Of a stretch of 64,000 nt of DNA, positions 35,406 through 43,932 are shown piece by piece (the first letter of the stretch is position 1; each line of letters begins with the position of its first letter). The stretch comes from Pelosinus baikalensis. Lineage in GTDB: Bacteria > Bacillota > Negativicutes > DSM-13327. The notes below the pieces were generated by a model. The model saw nothing but the letters and a program-made list of their open reading frames with translations, had not been told where the DNA came from and did no database searches. The position numbers and the translations under genes are program-made. Where the stretch lies: the NCBI RefSeq assembly GCF_020819555.1, contig NZ_JAJHJB010000002.1, positions 62,001 to 126,000 on the forward strand, read 5' to 3'.

Positions 35406-36558
35406 GATACTTTTTCTCCATTTCGCTTTTCATGTCTATTAGTTCTTTTTTTATATTTTGCAAATCATCAAATATTCTAGTTATCTTAATTATAAATGCT
35501 GGTATTTCTGCTTCTGTTATATTTTCAATATCAAACACCCATTGACTTTGATTAAACAATCCAAATGTTCCCGTAAATTTATAACTATATGCTAGACCAA
35601 CAGTTGGAACTGTTGATGACAGAGCTGCAATGCAAGAATGCATCCGCGACCCATAAAAAACTTCACACTTTGATATAAAATATTTTAATTCTTGGGCATC
35701 ATAATCGCTATCAATTATTAATACATCCGGGTGTCTTAGAGAATCATATATTTCTCTAGTTGCTTTTAAATCATCTTCATTTCCAGGACTATTAACGTTA
35801 TATGTATGTGGTACTAACAAGACTTTATAGTTGTTTTTTAATGCTTCATGTATTAAATCTACTATTATTTTTTTATAATGACTATACCGTCCTTGTATTA
35901 TGCCATAACTTTCATAATATAGTAATCCATTTATATTAATTCCTACACATTTTTCAGGAACCTCAATTAACACCTTCTTTGGTGGCATGAAGACTGCCAT
36001 ATCACAGCTTAATGTATGACTGATACTTCCTTCTTCCAAGTACTTTTTACCTTGTTCATCTCTTACATAGATCACTTGTGCTGATTTTAAAATATATTTT
36101 GACATCATCTTTCCGATAAAAGTATTAAAAGGTCCAATTGTTTGTGGAAGAAAGACCAATCTTTTCTTTCCGATAATTGGGAGCATTGCGATGAAACACC
36201 AAAACAGTAATCTTTTCAGCCCATAAATATCACTAAAGCTATCGCCTTCATTCACTGTATAAATAGTTTTAGCTTGCTTTATTATCAATGCTAACTTATT
36301 TGGAAAACGATTGAACCATAACGCACTTAGGGCCTTAAGAAGAGTTTTCGATGAAAAATGATATACTTTTACTTTTTTATAACTACCATGCATCCATATA
36401 TCGTGTTCAACAATTTTTTCTTCTTTAGAAAAATTGATAACAGTAACATCATTAGATTGATTATTTTGTTTAAGGCGTATTAATGCTCCTATGCCTAAGG
36501 CATTTACGCCTCTATTATCCGATGAGAAGGATACACCAACCAAAACATTCTCAAACAC
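35392..36558 (-). CDS. Polysaccharide pyruvyl transferase family protein (locus 2)
   Basis: 388 residues, paralogue of the locus 1 protein. Shared motifs are SSDNRGVNALGIGAL, NEGDSFSDIYGLKR, LPQTIGPF, YVRDEQG, LVPHTYN, GSRMHSCIAALS and GLAYSYKFTGTF. The family transfers pyruvyl groups from PEP. It overlaps the FrhB gene by 14 bp and follows wzx by 2 bp. The paired arrangement in both loci suggests one enzymatic module. Confidence 0.9.
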   Translation of the reverse strand: MFENVLVGVSFSSDNRGVNALGIGALIRLKQNNQSNDVTVINFSKEEKIVEHDIWMHGSYKKVKVYHFSSKTLLKALSALWFNRFPNKLALIIKQAKTIYTVNEGDSFSDIYGLKRLLFWCFIAMLPIIGKKRLVFLPQTIGPFNTFIGKMMSKYILKSAQVIYVRDEQGKKYLEEGSISHTLSCDMAVFMPPKKVLIEVPEKCVGININGLLYYESYGIIQGRYSHYKKIIVDLIHEALKNNYKVLLVPHTYNVNSPGNEDDLKATREIYDSLRHPDVLIIDSDYDAQELKYFISKCEVFYGSRMHSCIAALSSTVPTVGLAYSYKFTGTFGLFNQSQWVFDIENITEAEIPAFIIKITRIFDDLQNIKKELIDMKSEMEKKYLEGK

Positions 36559-36560
36559 TA

Positions 36561-37856
36561 TTATTTCACGCCTTTCTCTCTATTTACACTACATCGCTTT
36601 GTCTCACTATAGATTTGTATTGCTCCAAATGATCTTATTAATAATACTATTAGATGGGATAGTATTGAAATTATAATTACCTTAGTTATGCTAATGTGTG
36701 GAATAATAAATAATAAACTTATAAAATAGAATGATACACCAAATATATTGCTAAAACTGAACATTCTCGTTTTACCAAAAGCAACCAGATAAGTCACACC
36801 TAATAAAGAGGAAGGAATAACAATTGCAAGTTCCAAGGACATAATTTTAAAAATATCTATGCTTTCGAAATAAGTAGAGCCAAACAACTTCATTATAATT
36901 AAATCGGAAGAATATATTAATCCAATAGTGCCAAAGCTAGAAATTAATACACTCATAACGATTACTTTCACCATAAACTTTATATTTTTAGTCCTTACGA
37001 TATAAGGATACAAGGCATTTACTACCGGTTGAATCATATTCTCAATTGCACGAATAATCTTTTCTGCTGCTACATAATAACCTGTAATTAGTTCGCTTGT
37101 GTAGAAACCAAGAATTACAGTATTGCCATTAGTATACAAAGCTAAGGTTATTCTTGACATAAATAAATGCCAACCATTTTGATTTACGTACTTGATATCT
37201 TGCCAAGATGGAATAACAAAACGAAATGAATGACTTCGAATTGCAATGCAAAGTGCAATCATCTCCCCTATAATTAGGCAACTCACTTGTAAACCAGCAG
37301 CGATTAAATAATCCTCAGGATATTTAATAATTATAAATATACTCACAGCATATAGAATTCGAAAAAACATAGTTATACAAAGGTATAACTGCACCTTTTC
37401 TAATCCCTGGTAAAACCAAGCTGGTGACAAACATCTTGCTATAACAATACCAAACATTATTAAAAATATAGATAAATTTATTCTAAATTTTGCAACTGCA
37501 CAAAGGACAATACTCAATACAAGAAATGCAATAACTGCTAATAATACTTTTGAAACAAGAATACTATTAAAAATAGTATTCAATTTATTTCTATCATCCC
37601 GGTATAGTGCAACTTCTTTAGGGGCAGTGATAGATAAACCAAAATCAACTATTATTTCTAAGTATGTCATTAATGCTTGTGCTAAACCTAACAACCCAAA
37701 TTTTTCTGGTCCCAATGCACGAACAAGTAATGGAATTATTGCTAACGGTAGCAAGTAGTTAGCATAATGTATTATTGAATAAGCCAACGTATTTCCCAAA
37801 AGCTTACGTTTATCATGAGAAAGTTCTTTCTTTATTACCATATTAACAAACCTCAT
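36561..37856 (-). CDS. Oligosaccharide flippase, Wzx-like (locus 2)
   Basis: 431-residue membrane protein with about twelve helices. LLPLAIIPLLVRALGPEKFGLLGLAQ at the N-terminus and YYVAAEKIIRAIENMIQPVVNALYPYIVRT in the middle match the locus 1 flippase. The latter segment is highly conserved between the two despite otherwise modest similarity. It translocates the lipid-linked repeat unit of polymer 2. Start at 37856 or at the internal ATG MVIKKEL (37841). Confidence 0.9.
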   Translation of the reverse strand: MRFVNMVIKKELSHDKRKLLGNTLAYSIIHYANYLLPLAIIPLLVRALGPEKFGLLGLAQALMTYLEIIVDFGLSITAPKEVALYRDDRNKLNTIFNSILVSKVLLAVIAFLVLSIVLCAVAKFRINLSIFLIMFGIVIARCLSPAWFYQGLEKVQLYLCITMFFRILYAVSIFIIIKYPEDYLIAAGLQVSCLIIGEMIALCIAIRSHSFRFVIPSWQDIKYVNQNGWHLFMSRITLALYTNGNTVILGFYTSELITGYYVAAEKIIRAIENMIQPVVNALYPYIVRTKNIKFMVKVIVMSVLISSFGTIGLIYSSDLIIMKLFGSTYFESIDIFKIMSLELAIVIPSSLLGVTYLVAFGKTRMFSFSNIFGVSFYFISLLFIIPHISITKVIIISILSHLIVLLIRSFGAIQIYSETKRCSVNREKGVK

Positions 37857-37889
37857 AAGTACTTAAAAATAGTTACACCTTGTATTATT

Positions 37890-39377
37890 TCAATACGCGC
37901 CCTTTCTACCTAAAACAACATTCACCGTTTTTAATAACAAGACCATATCATGCCACACTGACCAATTACGTACATACCAAGAGTCCAGTTGTAGTCGACC
38001 TTCGAATTCGATCTCATTGCGACCACTAACTTGCCAGAGCCCAGTTATACCTGGCACGGTTTCCAGAATGGTATTCGCTAAATATCCCATTCTAGCTTTT
38101 TCTCGTGGCAAATAAGGACGCGGTCCAACAAGACTCATATTACCAATTAGAACATTCACAATCTGCGGCAATTCATCCAAGCTGTATTTTCTGAGCCATT
38201 TACCAGCTTTAGTAACACGTGGATCTTCGTTTTTTAATTTAGCAAATTTATCCCATTCTTCTTTTGCTTCAGGATTTTGTTGAAAATATTCTTCTAGCAT
38301 ATTATCAGCATTAACATGCATTGTTCTAAATTTATAACATACAAATTCTTCTCCATTTTTCCCCAGTCTTCTAGCAACGTGCAATGCAGGACCATGAGAA
38401 TCATATTTCACAGCCAGATACAACACTACTAAAATGGGAGAAATAAAACTGAAAATGAAAATTCCTGTTACAACATCAAAGAGCCTCTTAATGAATCGAT
38501 TTCTAAATAACGAAAGGTTGTTGCGTGCTTTTAACATCACTGTTTTTTCATTATATAATGTTTCTATTTCCATATTACTTAAGGGAACACCAAACAAATC
38601 AGGTACTATGGTTAAATTTCTCACATAAGGCTGAATCCTATATACTAGATTCAACATTTCTTCCCTAGCAAGACCTGGAGTAGCAATAATCACATCCTGT
38701 ACCCGACTATTGATGACAGCCTGCTCTACATTGGCAAATCCACCAATGTGAGGATATTTGTGTATTAAAGGACGATCTACGTAGTTATCCTCGACTAATC
38801 CAATAATTTTATATCCAAGATTAGGCTCGTCTTCAAAGCTTTTTGCCAAGATTTCTGCTGTTTTTCCTGCGCCAACAATCACTACTGGCTTCTGCCATAA
38901 ACCAATACCGACAAGTATCCTTTTAGTAAAATAGCGCGTAGAAATGAGATACATAAAACTAAAGAACCAGGTTAGCCCAATAAAGGCACGAGAGATGTTT
39001 TCTGCCTTCCCTGTAAAATACATAACAACAATGGCCAAAGCACTCACATAAGCACAGATTTTAAATAATATTTCAACACTTTTCCAGAAGGGCAGTCTTT
39101 TTTTGTACATGCCTTCATATGCCAAAAACAGAAAATAGGTTAAAGGAAATACAAAATAAACATAGGTGTTGTTAATATGAAAAGGTGGTAATGTCGGAAA
39201 ATGATATGGAAGTAAAACAGCACGCAAATACCAGGCTGTTAATATAGCAAGAACCACAGCCACATAATCCGCTGCTATTAGAATCACTGGTGCCACATAA
39301 CGCCCAACACGAGAATATATATTGGCTTGTACAGGTTGTTTAACTGCTAAAATATGGGTAGGAGGTGTCATATACAT
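37890..39377 (-). CDS. wbaP: Undecaprenyl-phosphate hexose phosphotransferase, WbaP-like (locus 2)
   Basis: 495-residue initiating enzyme. Five N-terminal helices are followed by a Rossmann-like middle domain (VVIVGAGKTAEILAKSF, VQDVIIATPGL). The C-terminal catalytic domain has RFIKRLFDVVTGIFIF, CYKFRTMHVNAD, YSLDELPQIVNVLIGNMSLV, GPRPYLPREK and the WbaP-type end PGITGLWQVSGRNE...DSWYVRNWS. It loads galactose or glucose-1-P on the lipid carrier by family precedent. Confidence 0.93.
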   Translation of the reverse strand: MYMTPPTHILAVKQPVQANIYSRVGRYVAPVILIAADYVAVVLAILTAWYLRAVLLPYHFPTLPPFHINNTYVYFVFPLTYFLFLAYEGMYKKRLPFWKSVEILFKICAYVSALAIVVMYFTGKAENISRAFIGLTWFFSFMYLISTRYFTKRILVGIGLWQKPVVIVGAGKTAEILAKSFEDEPNLGYKIIGLVEDNYVDRPLIHKYPHIGGFANVEQAVINSRVQDVIIATPGLAREEMLNLVYRIQPYVRNLTIVPDLFGVPLSNMEIETLYNEKTVMLKARNNLSLFRNRFIKRLFDVVTGIFIFSFISPILVVLYLAVKYDSHGPALHVARRLGKNGEEFVCYKFRTMHVNADNMLEEYFQQNPEAKEEWDKFAKLKNEDPRVTKAGKWLRKYSLDELPQIVNVLIGNMSLVGPRPYLPREKARMGYLANTILETVPGITGLWQVSGRNEIEFEGRLQLDSWYVRNWSVWHDMVLLLKTVNVVLGRKGAY

Positions 39378-39519
39378 CGTCTCCTTTCTTTTTTCGCTAA
39401 TGAATTACTTAATTTTCTTTTTTTATATCAACAAAGAAATTTCAAATTATCGTCATTTATAATTAAAATAGGATAATAGTAGTATATGGAATATATCTTA
39501 GAGTTTATATTTTAAAATT

Positions 39520-39610
39520 GAATTGAAAAATGTCACAAATTTTTCAATTCGAACTACACGATACATCTAGCTGGCAATTAGGTCAGTTTGACTATTTGCC
39601 GACTAGATGT
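39520..39610. other. Two hairpins between cpsD and wbaP of locus 2
   Basis: Hairpin 1: GAATTGAAAAAT / ATTTTTCAATTC (39520-39550). Hairpin 2: ACATCTAGCTGGCAA... / ...TTGCCGACTAGATGT, extended inside by GGTCA/TGACT to about 22 bp (39563-39610). They lie in a 257-bp gap inside an otherwise tight operon. On the minus strand no T-run follows, so a structural or attenuating RNA is as likely as a terminator. Confidence 0.6.
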
Positions 39611-39634
39611 TTTATTATTAAGTATTGGCATCTA

Positions 39635-40327
39635 TCATTTTGCTATTTTTTTATCATCACTACCATAATAATAGTAGTAATAAGCATGTTCTTCTTCAAT
39701 TTCTACGCGGTTTAAAATAACTCCCAGCAAATGTCCATTGGCTTTTATTAGTAAATCTTTTGCCTTTTGAGCCATCTCAGGGCGTACAGATCCTGAATTA
39801 ATTATTAAAGTAATCCCATCCACTTTGGAAGCCAATACTGATGCATCGGTAACAGCAATAACTGGAGGAGCATCAATAATGACATAATCCGCTTGGGTTT
39901 TAAGGTACTTGATTAACTCCTGCATTTTAGCAGAACCCAACAATTCCGATGGATTTGGCGGAATTGGTCCGCTGGTTAGTAGTCTAAGATTTTCCACTTG
40001 GGTTTCTTGGATAAAGCGATCTGTCTCTATTTCCTCTACCAGAATATTCGTAACTCCACGATTCTTTTTACCAAAAATCTTATGCTGTACAGGTTTCCTC
40101 AAGTCACAATCAACAAGAATAACTTTCTTTCCAGACTGCGCCAAAGCCACTGCGGTATTGGCAATTGTTGTTGACTTTCCTTCCCCTGGCCCTGAGCTGG
40201 TAAACATAATGGTCTTTAGTTCACCATCGGTTTTCGAAAACTGGATATTGGTTCTCAAAGTACGATATGCCTCAGCAATAGGAGATTTCGCATCTTCGTA
40301 TACTATGAGTTTGCGTGTCGTTGTCAT
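39635..40327 (-). CDS. cpsD: Bacterial tyrosine kinase of EPS export (locus 2)
   Basis: 230-residue BY-kinase, strongly similar to the locus 1 kinase over its full length. Walker A SSGPGEGKSTT, Walker A' VILVDCDLRKP and Walker B YVIIDAPP; C-terminal tyrosine cluster HAYYYYYYG. Overlaps the co-polymerase gene by 4 bp. Partner of the GumC-like protein just upstream; likely dephosphorylated by the PHP phosphatase at 42953-43747. Confidence 0.95.
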   Translation of the reverse strand: MTTTRKLIVYEDAKSPIAEAYRTLRTNIQFSKTDGELKTIMFTSSGPGEGKSTTIANTAVALAQSGKKVILVDCDLRKPVQHKIFGKKNRGVTNILVEEIETDRFIQETQVENLRLLTSGPIPPNPSELLGSAKMQELIKYLKTQADYVIIDAPPVIAVTDASVLASKVDGITLIINSGSVRPEMAQKAKDLLIKANGHLLGVILNRVEIEEEHAYYYYYYGSDDKKIAK

Positions 40328-41802
40328 CCTGGTCTTCCCTCCTTGCTGCTAGCTGTCCCCATTCCTTTTATTTTAGACCAGATTCCAGTTTTTTCGCCAA
40401 TCGTTACTTTGCTATCAAAATCTGGAATGCTCCCTAATACAGGAAGATCAAGATACTGCTGTACGTCGTCTGCATTCCGAACCGTCTTATTCATATATTC
40501 TAAGAGAAAGGCAATTCCTGTACCAACAAATAGCCCCAGAATCGCAGCAATCACTACATTCAATGTTTTCTTAGGACTTATCGGTTTCTCTGGCGCAATG
40601 GCTACATCAATGATCTGTACATCCGTAGGCTGCATAGCTTCACTAATCCGGGCTTCCTCATGACGTTTGGCGAGCATTATATAAATTTCTTGATTTACAT
40701 TGGCATCTCGCATGACTTTTGCTAAACCCTGTTCCTTAGCTGGAAGCTTATTCAAGTCTTGTTCACTACTGGTCATAATACCTTTTATCGCTTGACTTTG
40801 TGCTGTACGAGCCGCAATCTCAGCTTCTGATTCAATTTGGCTCTGCAATAAACCTTGGTGAATAGGGTTCATAGAAGGAGCATCTGCAGTAATGACTCGG
40901 GAAATTTCACTACTCAATTTGCCATTTGTTTCATTGATAGCCGCACGAGTCGCCATTACTTCTGGATGTTTTTCCGTATATTTGGAAGATAAACTTACTA
41001 AGTTGACCTCTAATTCTGCCAACTTAGTCTTATATTGTTGAATCAGAGGGCTATCAGCAACAAAACCTGGTTTTTCTTTATTTAGCTGTTGCTTGGCAGT
41101 GTCCAGTCTTGCTTGTGCGGCAGACATTGCTACTGTGTTTTCCGCTGCCAGTTTATCAACGGCTGCAAATTTATCTACCATGGCCTTCGTCTCTTCTTCT
41201 GGAGCCACGATCTTTTGTTCTCGTTTATATTTTTCTAATACTGTTTCAGCCTGCTCTAGTTCTTTTTTGGACTCTTTCAAGCGCTCACCGATAAATTCTC
41301 GGATTGCAGTTTGTTCAGAGCGTACTAAATATGTCATTCGTTCATTGAATGTATTTACTAACGTATTAGCTACTAATTCAGCTTCTTCAGGAGATTTTGC
41401 AGTTACTTTAACCTTTAATATCTCCGTATCCTTAACTGGTTGAGTTGTAATACGCTTCAACATTTCGTCGTAAGTGGGGATATCCTCTTCGTCTACTCCT
41501 TCGGTTTGAGTTTTATCAATTACAACCTGCACTACTGTACGGCTTTTAAGTATTTCCGCATAGGTTGACATCAATTGTTTCGTTGCCCCTGAATTCCCCA
41601 TAGGCAAATCCCCAAGTAAGGAATTAGCCAGTCCTTTGGGCTGCTTAATACGCAAATTGGTCTCTGCCTCATAAGTTGGTGGAAGCAGAAAGCTTATAGC
41701 TACGGCGAAAACCACCATACCTGTAAAAATTTTAATAATTAATCCACGACGCTTTTTTAGCGTCTTTATTATATCCTTTAGATCGATTGTTGTTTCTTCC
41801 AC
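40324..41802 (-). CDS. Polysaccharide co-polymerase, Wzz/GumC type (locus 2)
   Basis: 492 residues, GTG start at 41802 preceded by GGAGGAAA. Wzz domain with N-terminal helix (IIKIFTGMVVFAVAISFLLP), long periplasmic coiled-coil region rich in Glu/Lys/Ala, a PISPKK box and a second helix (VVIAAILGLFVGTGIAF). Similar to the locus 1 protein along the whole length, so the export scaffold was duplicated. It forms a co-polymerase/kinase pair with CpsD. Confidence 0.94.
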   Translation of the reverse strand: MEETTIDLKDIIKTLKKRRGLIIKIFTGMVVFAVAISFLLPPTYEAETNLRIKQPKGLANSLLGDLPMGNSGATKQLMSTYAEILKSRTVVQVVIDKTQTEGVDEEDIPTYDEMLKRITTQPVKDTEILKVKVTAKSPEEAELVANTLVNTFNERMTYLVRSEQTAIREFIGERLKESKKELEQAETVLEKYKREQKIVAPEEETKAMVDKFAAVDKLAAENTVAMSAAQARLDTAKQQLNKEKPGFVADSPLIQQYKTKLAELEVNLVSLSSKYTEKHPEVMATRAAINETNGKLSSEISRVITADAPSMNPIHQGLLQSQIESEAEIAARTAQSQAIKGIMTSSEQDLNKLPAKEQGLAKVMRDANVNQEIYIMLAKRHEEARISEAMQPTDVQIIDVAIAPEKPISPKKTLNVVIAAILGLFVGTGIAFLLEYMNKTVRNADDVQQYLDLPVLGSIPDFDSKVTIGEKTGIWSKIKGMGTASSKEGRPG

Positions 41803-41833
41803 TATCTTTCCTCCAAACTCCTATTCACATTTA

Positions 41834-42469
41834 TTACTCATCATTCATTCTTGTTACTTGATATGTGGCTGAAATCCATGGGAGAATGTCGGAAGCAAAA
41901 TGAATTTTACCATTTCCGGATAAATAGACAACATCGCCATCCCCAAGAGCATAATTTTGTGTCATATCCCCCTTTTCCCAGATATTCATTAGATTCACCT
42001 TTATGGGAGTACTCGTCTGATCTTTACGAATAATATGTACTTTCTTCTTGGCTGCATCCTGGGTATAGCTTCCAGCAGCGCCGAGAGCATCTAGCAAATT
42101 ATGCTGTTTTTCCAACTCATACATACCCGGTTTAGCTACTTCACCAAGGACATAAACGCGAGTTGTATGGAGCTTCGCAATATTGATACTAACTTTTGGT
42201 TCTTTTACAAAATCACTAAGACCTTTCGTAAGTACATCCGTTAATTCTCCTGCAGAAAGCCCTGCAGCTTGTACTTCTCCAACGATGGGAAAGGACATCT
42301 TTCCATCGGGCCTAATTGCCACTTCTTTCATTTGCAATTCTTCATAACCCCAAACGCCGATCGTAAGGATATCACCTGAATCTAAACGATATTCTTCCGC
42401 CCATACCAAATTTCCAGCTATATTAAAGATAAATACAGCTAAAGTTAACATCATGATAGCTCGTCTCAC
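41834..42469 (-). CDS. Polysaccharide export protein, Wza-like (locus 2)
   Basis: 211 residues from GTG 42469 (TTG at 42472 also possible); GGGAGG lies 7 bp upstream. Signal peptide ending NLVWA before EEYRL, Poly_export domain (LDSGDILTIGVWGYEEL), SLBB domain (RVYVLGEVAKPGMYELEKQH). Very similar to the locus 1 protein, including the C-terminal LMNIWEKGDMTQNYALGDGD segment. No lipobox cysteine. Confidence 0.93.
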   Translation of the reverse strand: MRRAIMMLTLAVFIFNIAGNLVWAEEYRLDSGDILTIGVWGYEELQMKEVAIRPDGKMSFPIVGEVQAAGLSAGELTDVLTKGLSDFVKEPKVSINIAKLHTTRVYVLGEVAKPGMYELEKQHNLLDALGAAGSYTQDAAKKKVHIIRKDQTSTPIKVNLMNIWEKGDMTQNYALGDGDVVYLSGNGKIHFASDILPWISATYQVTRMNDE

Positions 42470-42583
42470 CAAAAAACCTCCCGAGTGCTGTTGTTTTATA
42501 TATTAAATAGTCGAATATTACAATTCTATGTTTCAATACATTAATCCTGCCAGTTTCATGAAAATTGTTTCCATATTATACCC

Positions 42584-42628
42584 AGACATGTAACTAGACC
42601 TTCATTACGAAGGTCTAGTTACATGTCT
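42584..42628. other. 20-bp perfect hairpin between the small ORF and wza of locus 2
   Basis: Arms 42584-42603 and 42609-42628 pair perfectly around a 5-base loop. On the minus strand it is followed by GGG and a TATAAT (42575-42580), not by a T-run, so it may be a leader structure or overlap a promoter of wza. A hairpin sits at the same place in locus 1 (17956-17977) but with different sequence. Confidence 0.75.
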
Positions 42629-42642
42629 TTAATTATTTATTT

Positions 42643-42846
42643 TTATAATTTGCTTTTACATTTCTTAGAAAATTCGCAGTAATATTCTAAGTTCTCAATT
42701 AGTTCACTGCTTTGTTCGAAGCTAATATCCGCTAAGAGCACTTTGCCTATAATTTCTTTTACCATATCATTAAATTGAACCGGATGATAACCTGAAGCTA
42801 ATATTTGTTCCTTCAATTCCGTTATGCGCAATAATTGTTTTTCCAT
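42643..42846 (-). CDS. Small EPS-operon leader protein, unknown function (copy 2)
   Basis: 67 residues, ATG start. Paralogue of the protein at 17991-18197, sharing QL.RI.EL, GYHP.Q.ND, EQS.ELI..LEYYC and the basic KC.KSKL end. Predicted helical and soluble, two conserved cysteines, no signal peptide. Transcribed before wza in both loci, with a promoter (42911-42939) directly upstream here. A regulator of export-gene expression or of the kinase system is possible; nothing in the sequence proves it. Confidence 0.82.
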   Translation of the reverse strand: MEKQLLRITELKEQILASGYHPVQFNDMVKEIIGKVLLADISFEQSSELIENLEYYCEFSKKCKSKL

Positions 42847-42891
42847 TATATCAGCCCTTTTACGACAATCTCATTGTAAAGGACTTTAGTC

Positions 42892-42909
42892 GTATATCTT
42901 TTGATATAC
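42892..42909. promoter_or_regulatory. Inverted repeat just downstream of the locus 2 promoter
   Basis: GTATATC-TTTT-GATATAC, a perfect 7-bp inverted repeat adjacent to the -10. It is well placed for a repressor site; a short 5' hairpin is the alternative. Confidence 0.45.
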
Positions 42910-42910
42910 C

Positions 42911-42939
42911 TTTGTATTCTTTTTTATTTTTGCTGTCAA
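42911..42939 (-). promoter_or_regulatory. Putative promoter of locus 2 (small ORF-wza-gumC-cpsD...)
   Basis: Minus-strand TTGACA (42934-42939), 17-bp spacer and a weak TACAAA (42911-42916). It lies just after the stop of the PHP phosphatase gene at 42953 and 65 bp before the small ORF. Confidence 0.5.
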
Positions 42940-42952
42940 TATCAACTATATC

Positions 42953-43747
42953 TCACTTCCATATACTACCTATCCAAGCCATGATTCCCTTGGTTTTCTT
43001 AGGGTATTGTATGTCGCTGATAGCAGGAATATCCACATCTTTACCGCTAATAATATGATTCGAATTTTCCACTGTAATGCTTTGTGTTTTCTTTATTCCA
43101 ATCAACTCTGTAATTTTTTTTATTGCAGGAGTCAAATTGGTATTACGGTGATTTATACGATGAGCATCAGATCCCAAACTATGAATCATATTATTAACCA
43201 GCAGCAGCTCTGCCGTAGCCATCACTCGCTCTCCCATATGTCCAGTGATACTTGTACCATTCATTTGTGTCAATATCCCTTTACCAATCCATTCTGCGAG
43301 AAGCTCTGGCTTTTTAGCAATTTCGGGATGTCGCTCCGGATGTGCTAGGACCGGTGTTATCCCTCTGGCTTGAAGGGTGAAAAAGAAGTCATCCGTAAAG
43401 CTGGGAATATGGTTTGCTGGCAATTCCACTAATAGATAACGACCACCATTAATACAATATGACCCTGGACCTTTCAATTTTTCTAATATATCGAAATGTA
43501 TCGCAACTTCTCCACCTGGAAATATAGGTATTTCAATTCCTGCTTTTTGCGCTTCTTGCCTTAGTGTATCACATTCAACAAGAACTCGATCCCAGGCAGG
43601 CAGCCATTCGCCTTCTATGATATGTGGAGTGGCAACAATTCCCTTCGTACCATTTTCCACAGCCATTTGCAACATCGCCAAAGACATTTCCATATTTTTT
43701 GAACCGTCATCTATACCCGGGATAATATGACTATGTAGATCAAACAT
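42953..43747 (-). CDS. cpsB: Tyrosine-protein phosphatase, PHP type (CpsB/YwqE)
   Basis: 264-residue manganese-dependent phosphatase that removes phosphate from BY-kinases. Metal-site motifs of the PHP family: MFDLHSHIIPGIDDGSK at the N-terminus, ATPHI near residue 41, HPERHPEI near residue 138 and SLGSDAHRINHR near residue 192. Length matches CpsB/YwqE. The only such phosphatase in the window although there are two kinases. It lies 106 bp upstream of the locus 2 leader gene and may be co-transcribed with it. Confidence 0.95.
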   Translation of the reverse strand: MFDLHSHIIPGIDDGSKNMEMSLAMLQMAVENGTKGIVATPHIIEGEWLPAWDRVLVECDTLRQEAQKAGIEIPIFPGGEVAIHFDILEKLKGPGSYCINGGRYLLVELPANHIPSFTDDFFFTLQARGITPVLAHPERHPEIAKKPELLAEWIGKGILTQMNGTSITGHMGERVMATAELLLVNNMIHSLGSDAHRINHRNTNLTPAIKKITELIGIKKTQSITVENSNHIISGKDVDIPAISDIQYPKKTKGIMAWIGSIWK

Positions 43748-43832
43748 GTTTGAATACTCCTTTATTAGATACCTTTTGTAACATTATAGCAAACTAAGAT
43801 TGTAATTGACATAGAAAAACTCCTTGCGTCCT

Positions 43833-43857
43833 GCGTCATTGCGACCAGAGTGAAGAA
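43833..43857. repeat. Fragment of a CGTCATTGCGA-type dispersed repeat
   Basis: GCGTCATTGCGACCAGAGTG resembles the start of the repeat GTCATTGCGAGTGCTAACGA found in reverse at 45713-45747. Non-coding, in the gap between the phosphatase and the barrel protein. Confidence 0.4.
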
Positions 43858-43894
43858 CGTTAAACACAAAGAGCACAGAAAAAAGTAAAAAAGT

Positions 43895-43923
43895 AATGCC
43901 GTGGCATAAATTGTCACGGCATT
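43895..43923 (-). terminator. Terminator of the beta-barrel protein gene
   Basis: Minus strand: AATGCCGTG / CACGGCATT stem with an 11-base loop, followed by two T6 runs. It directly follows the gene stop at 43933. Confidence 0.85.
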
Positions 43924-43932
43924 CTCTTTCAA

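Noticed and set aside
42575..42580. Separate promoter for wza of locus 2 from TATAAT after the hairpin
   Set aside because: No -35 at 16-18 bp and no extended -10; kept only as a note in the hairpin entry.
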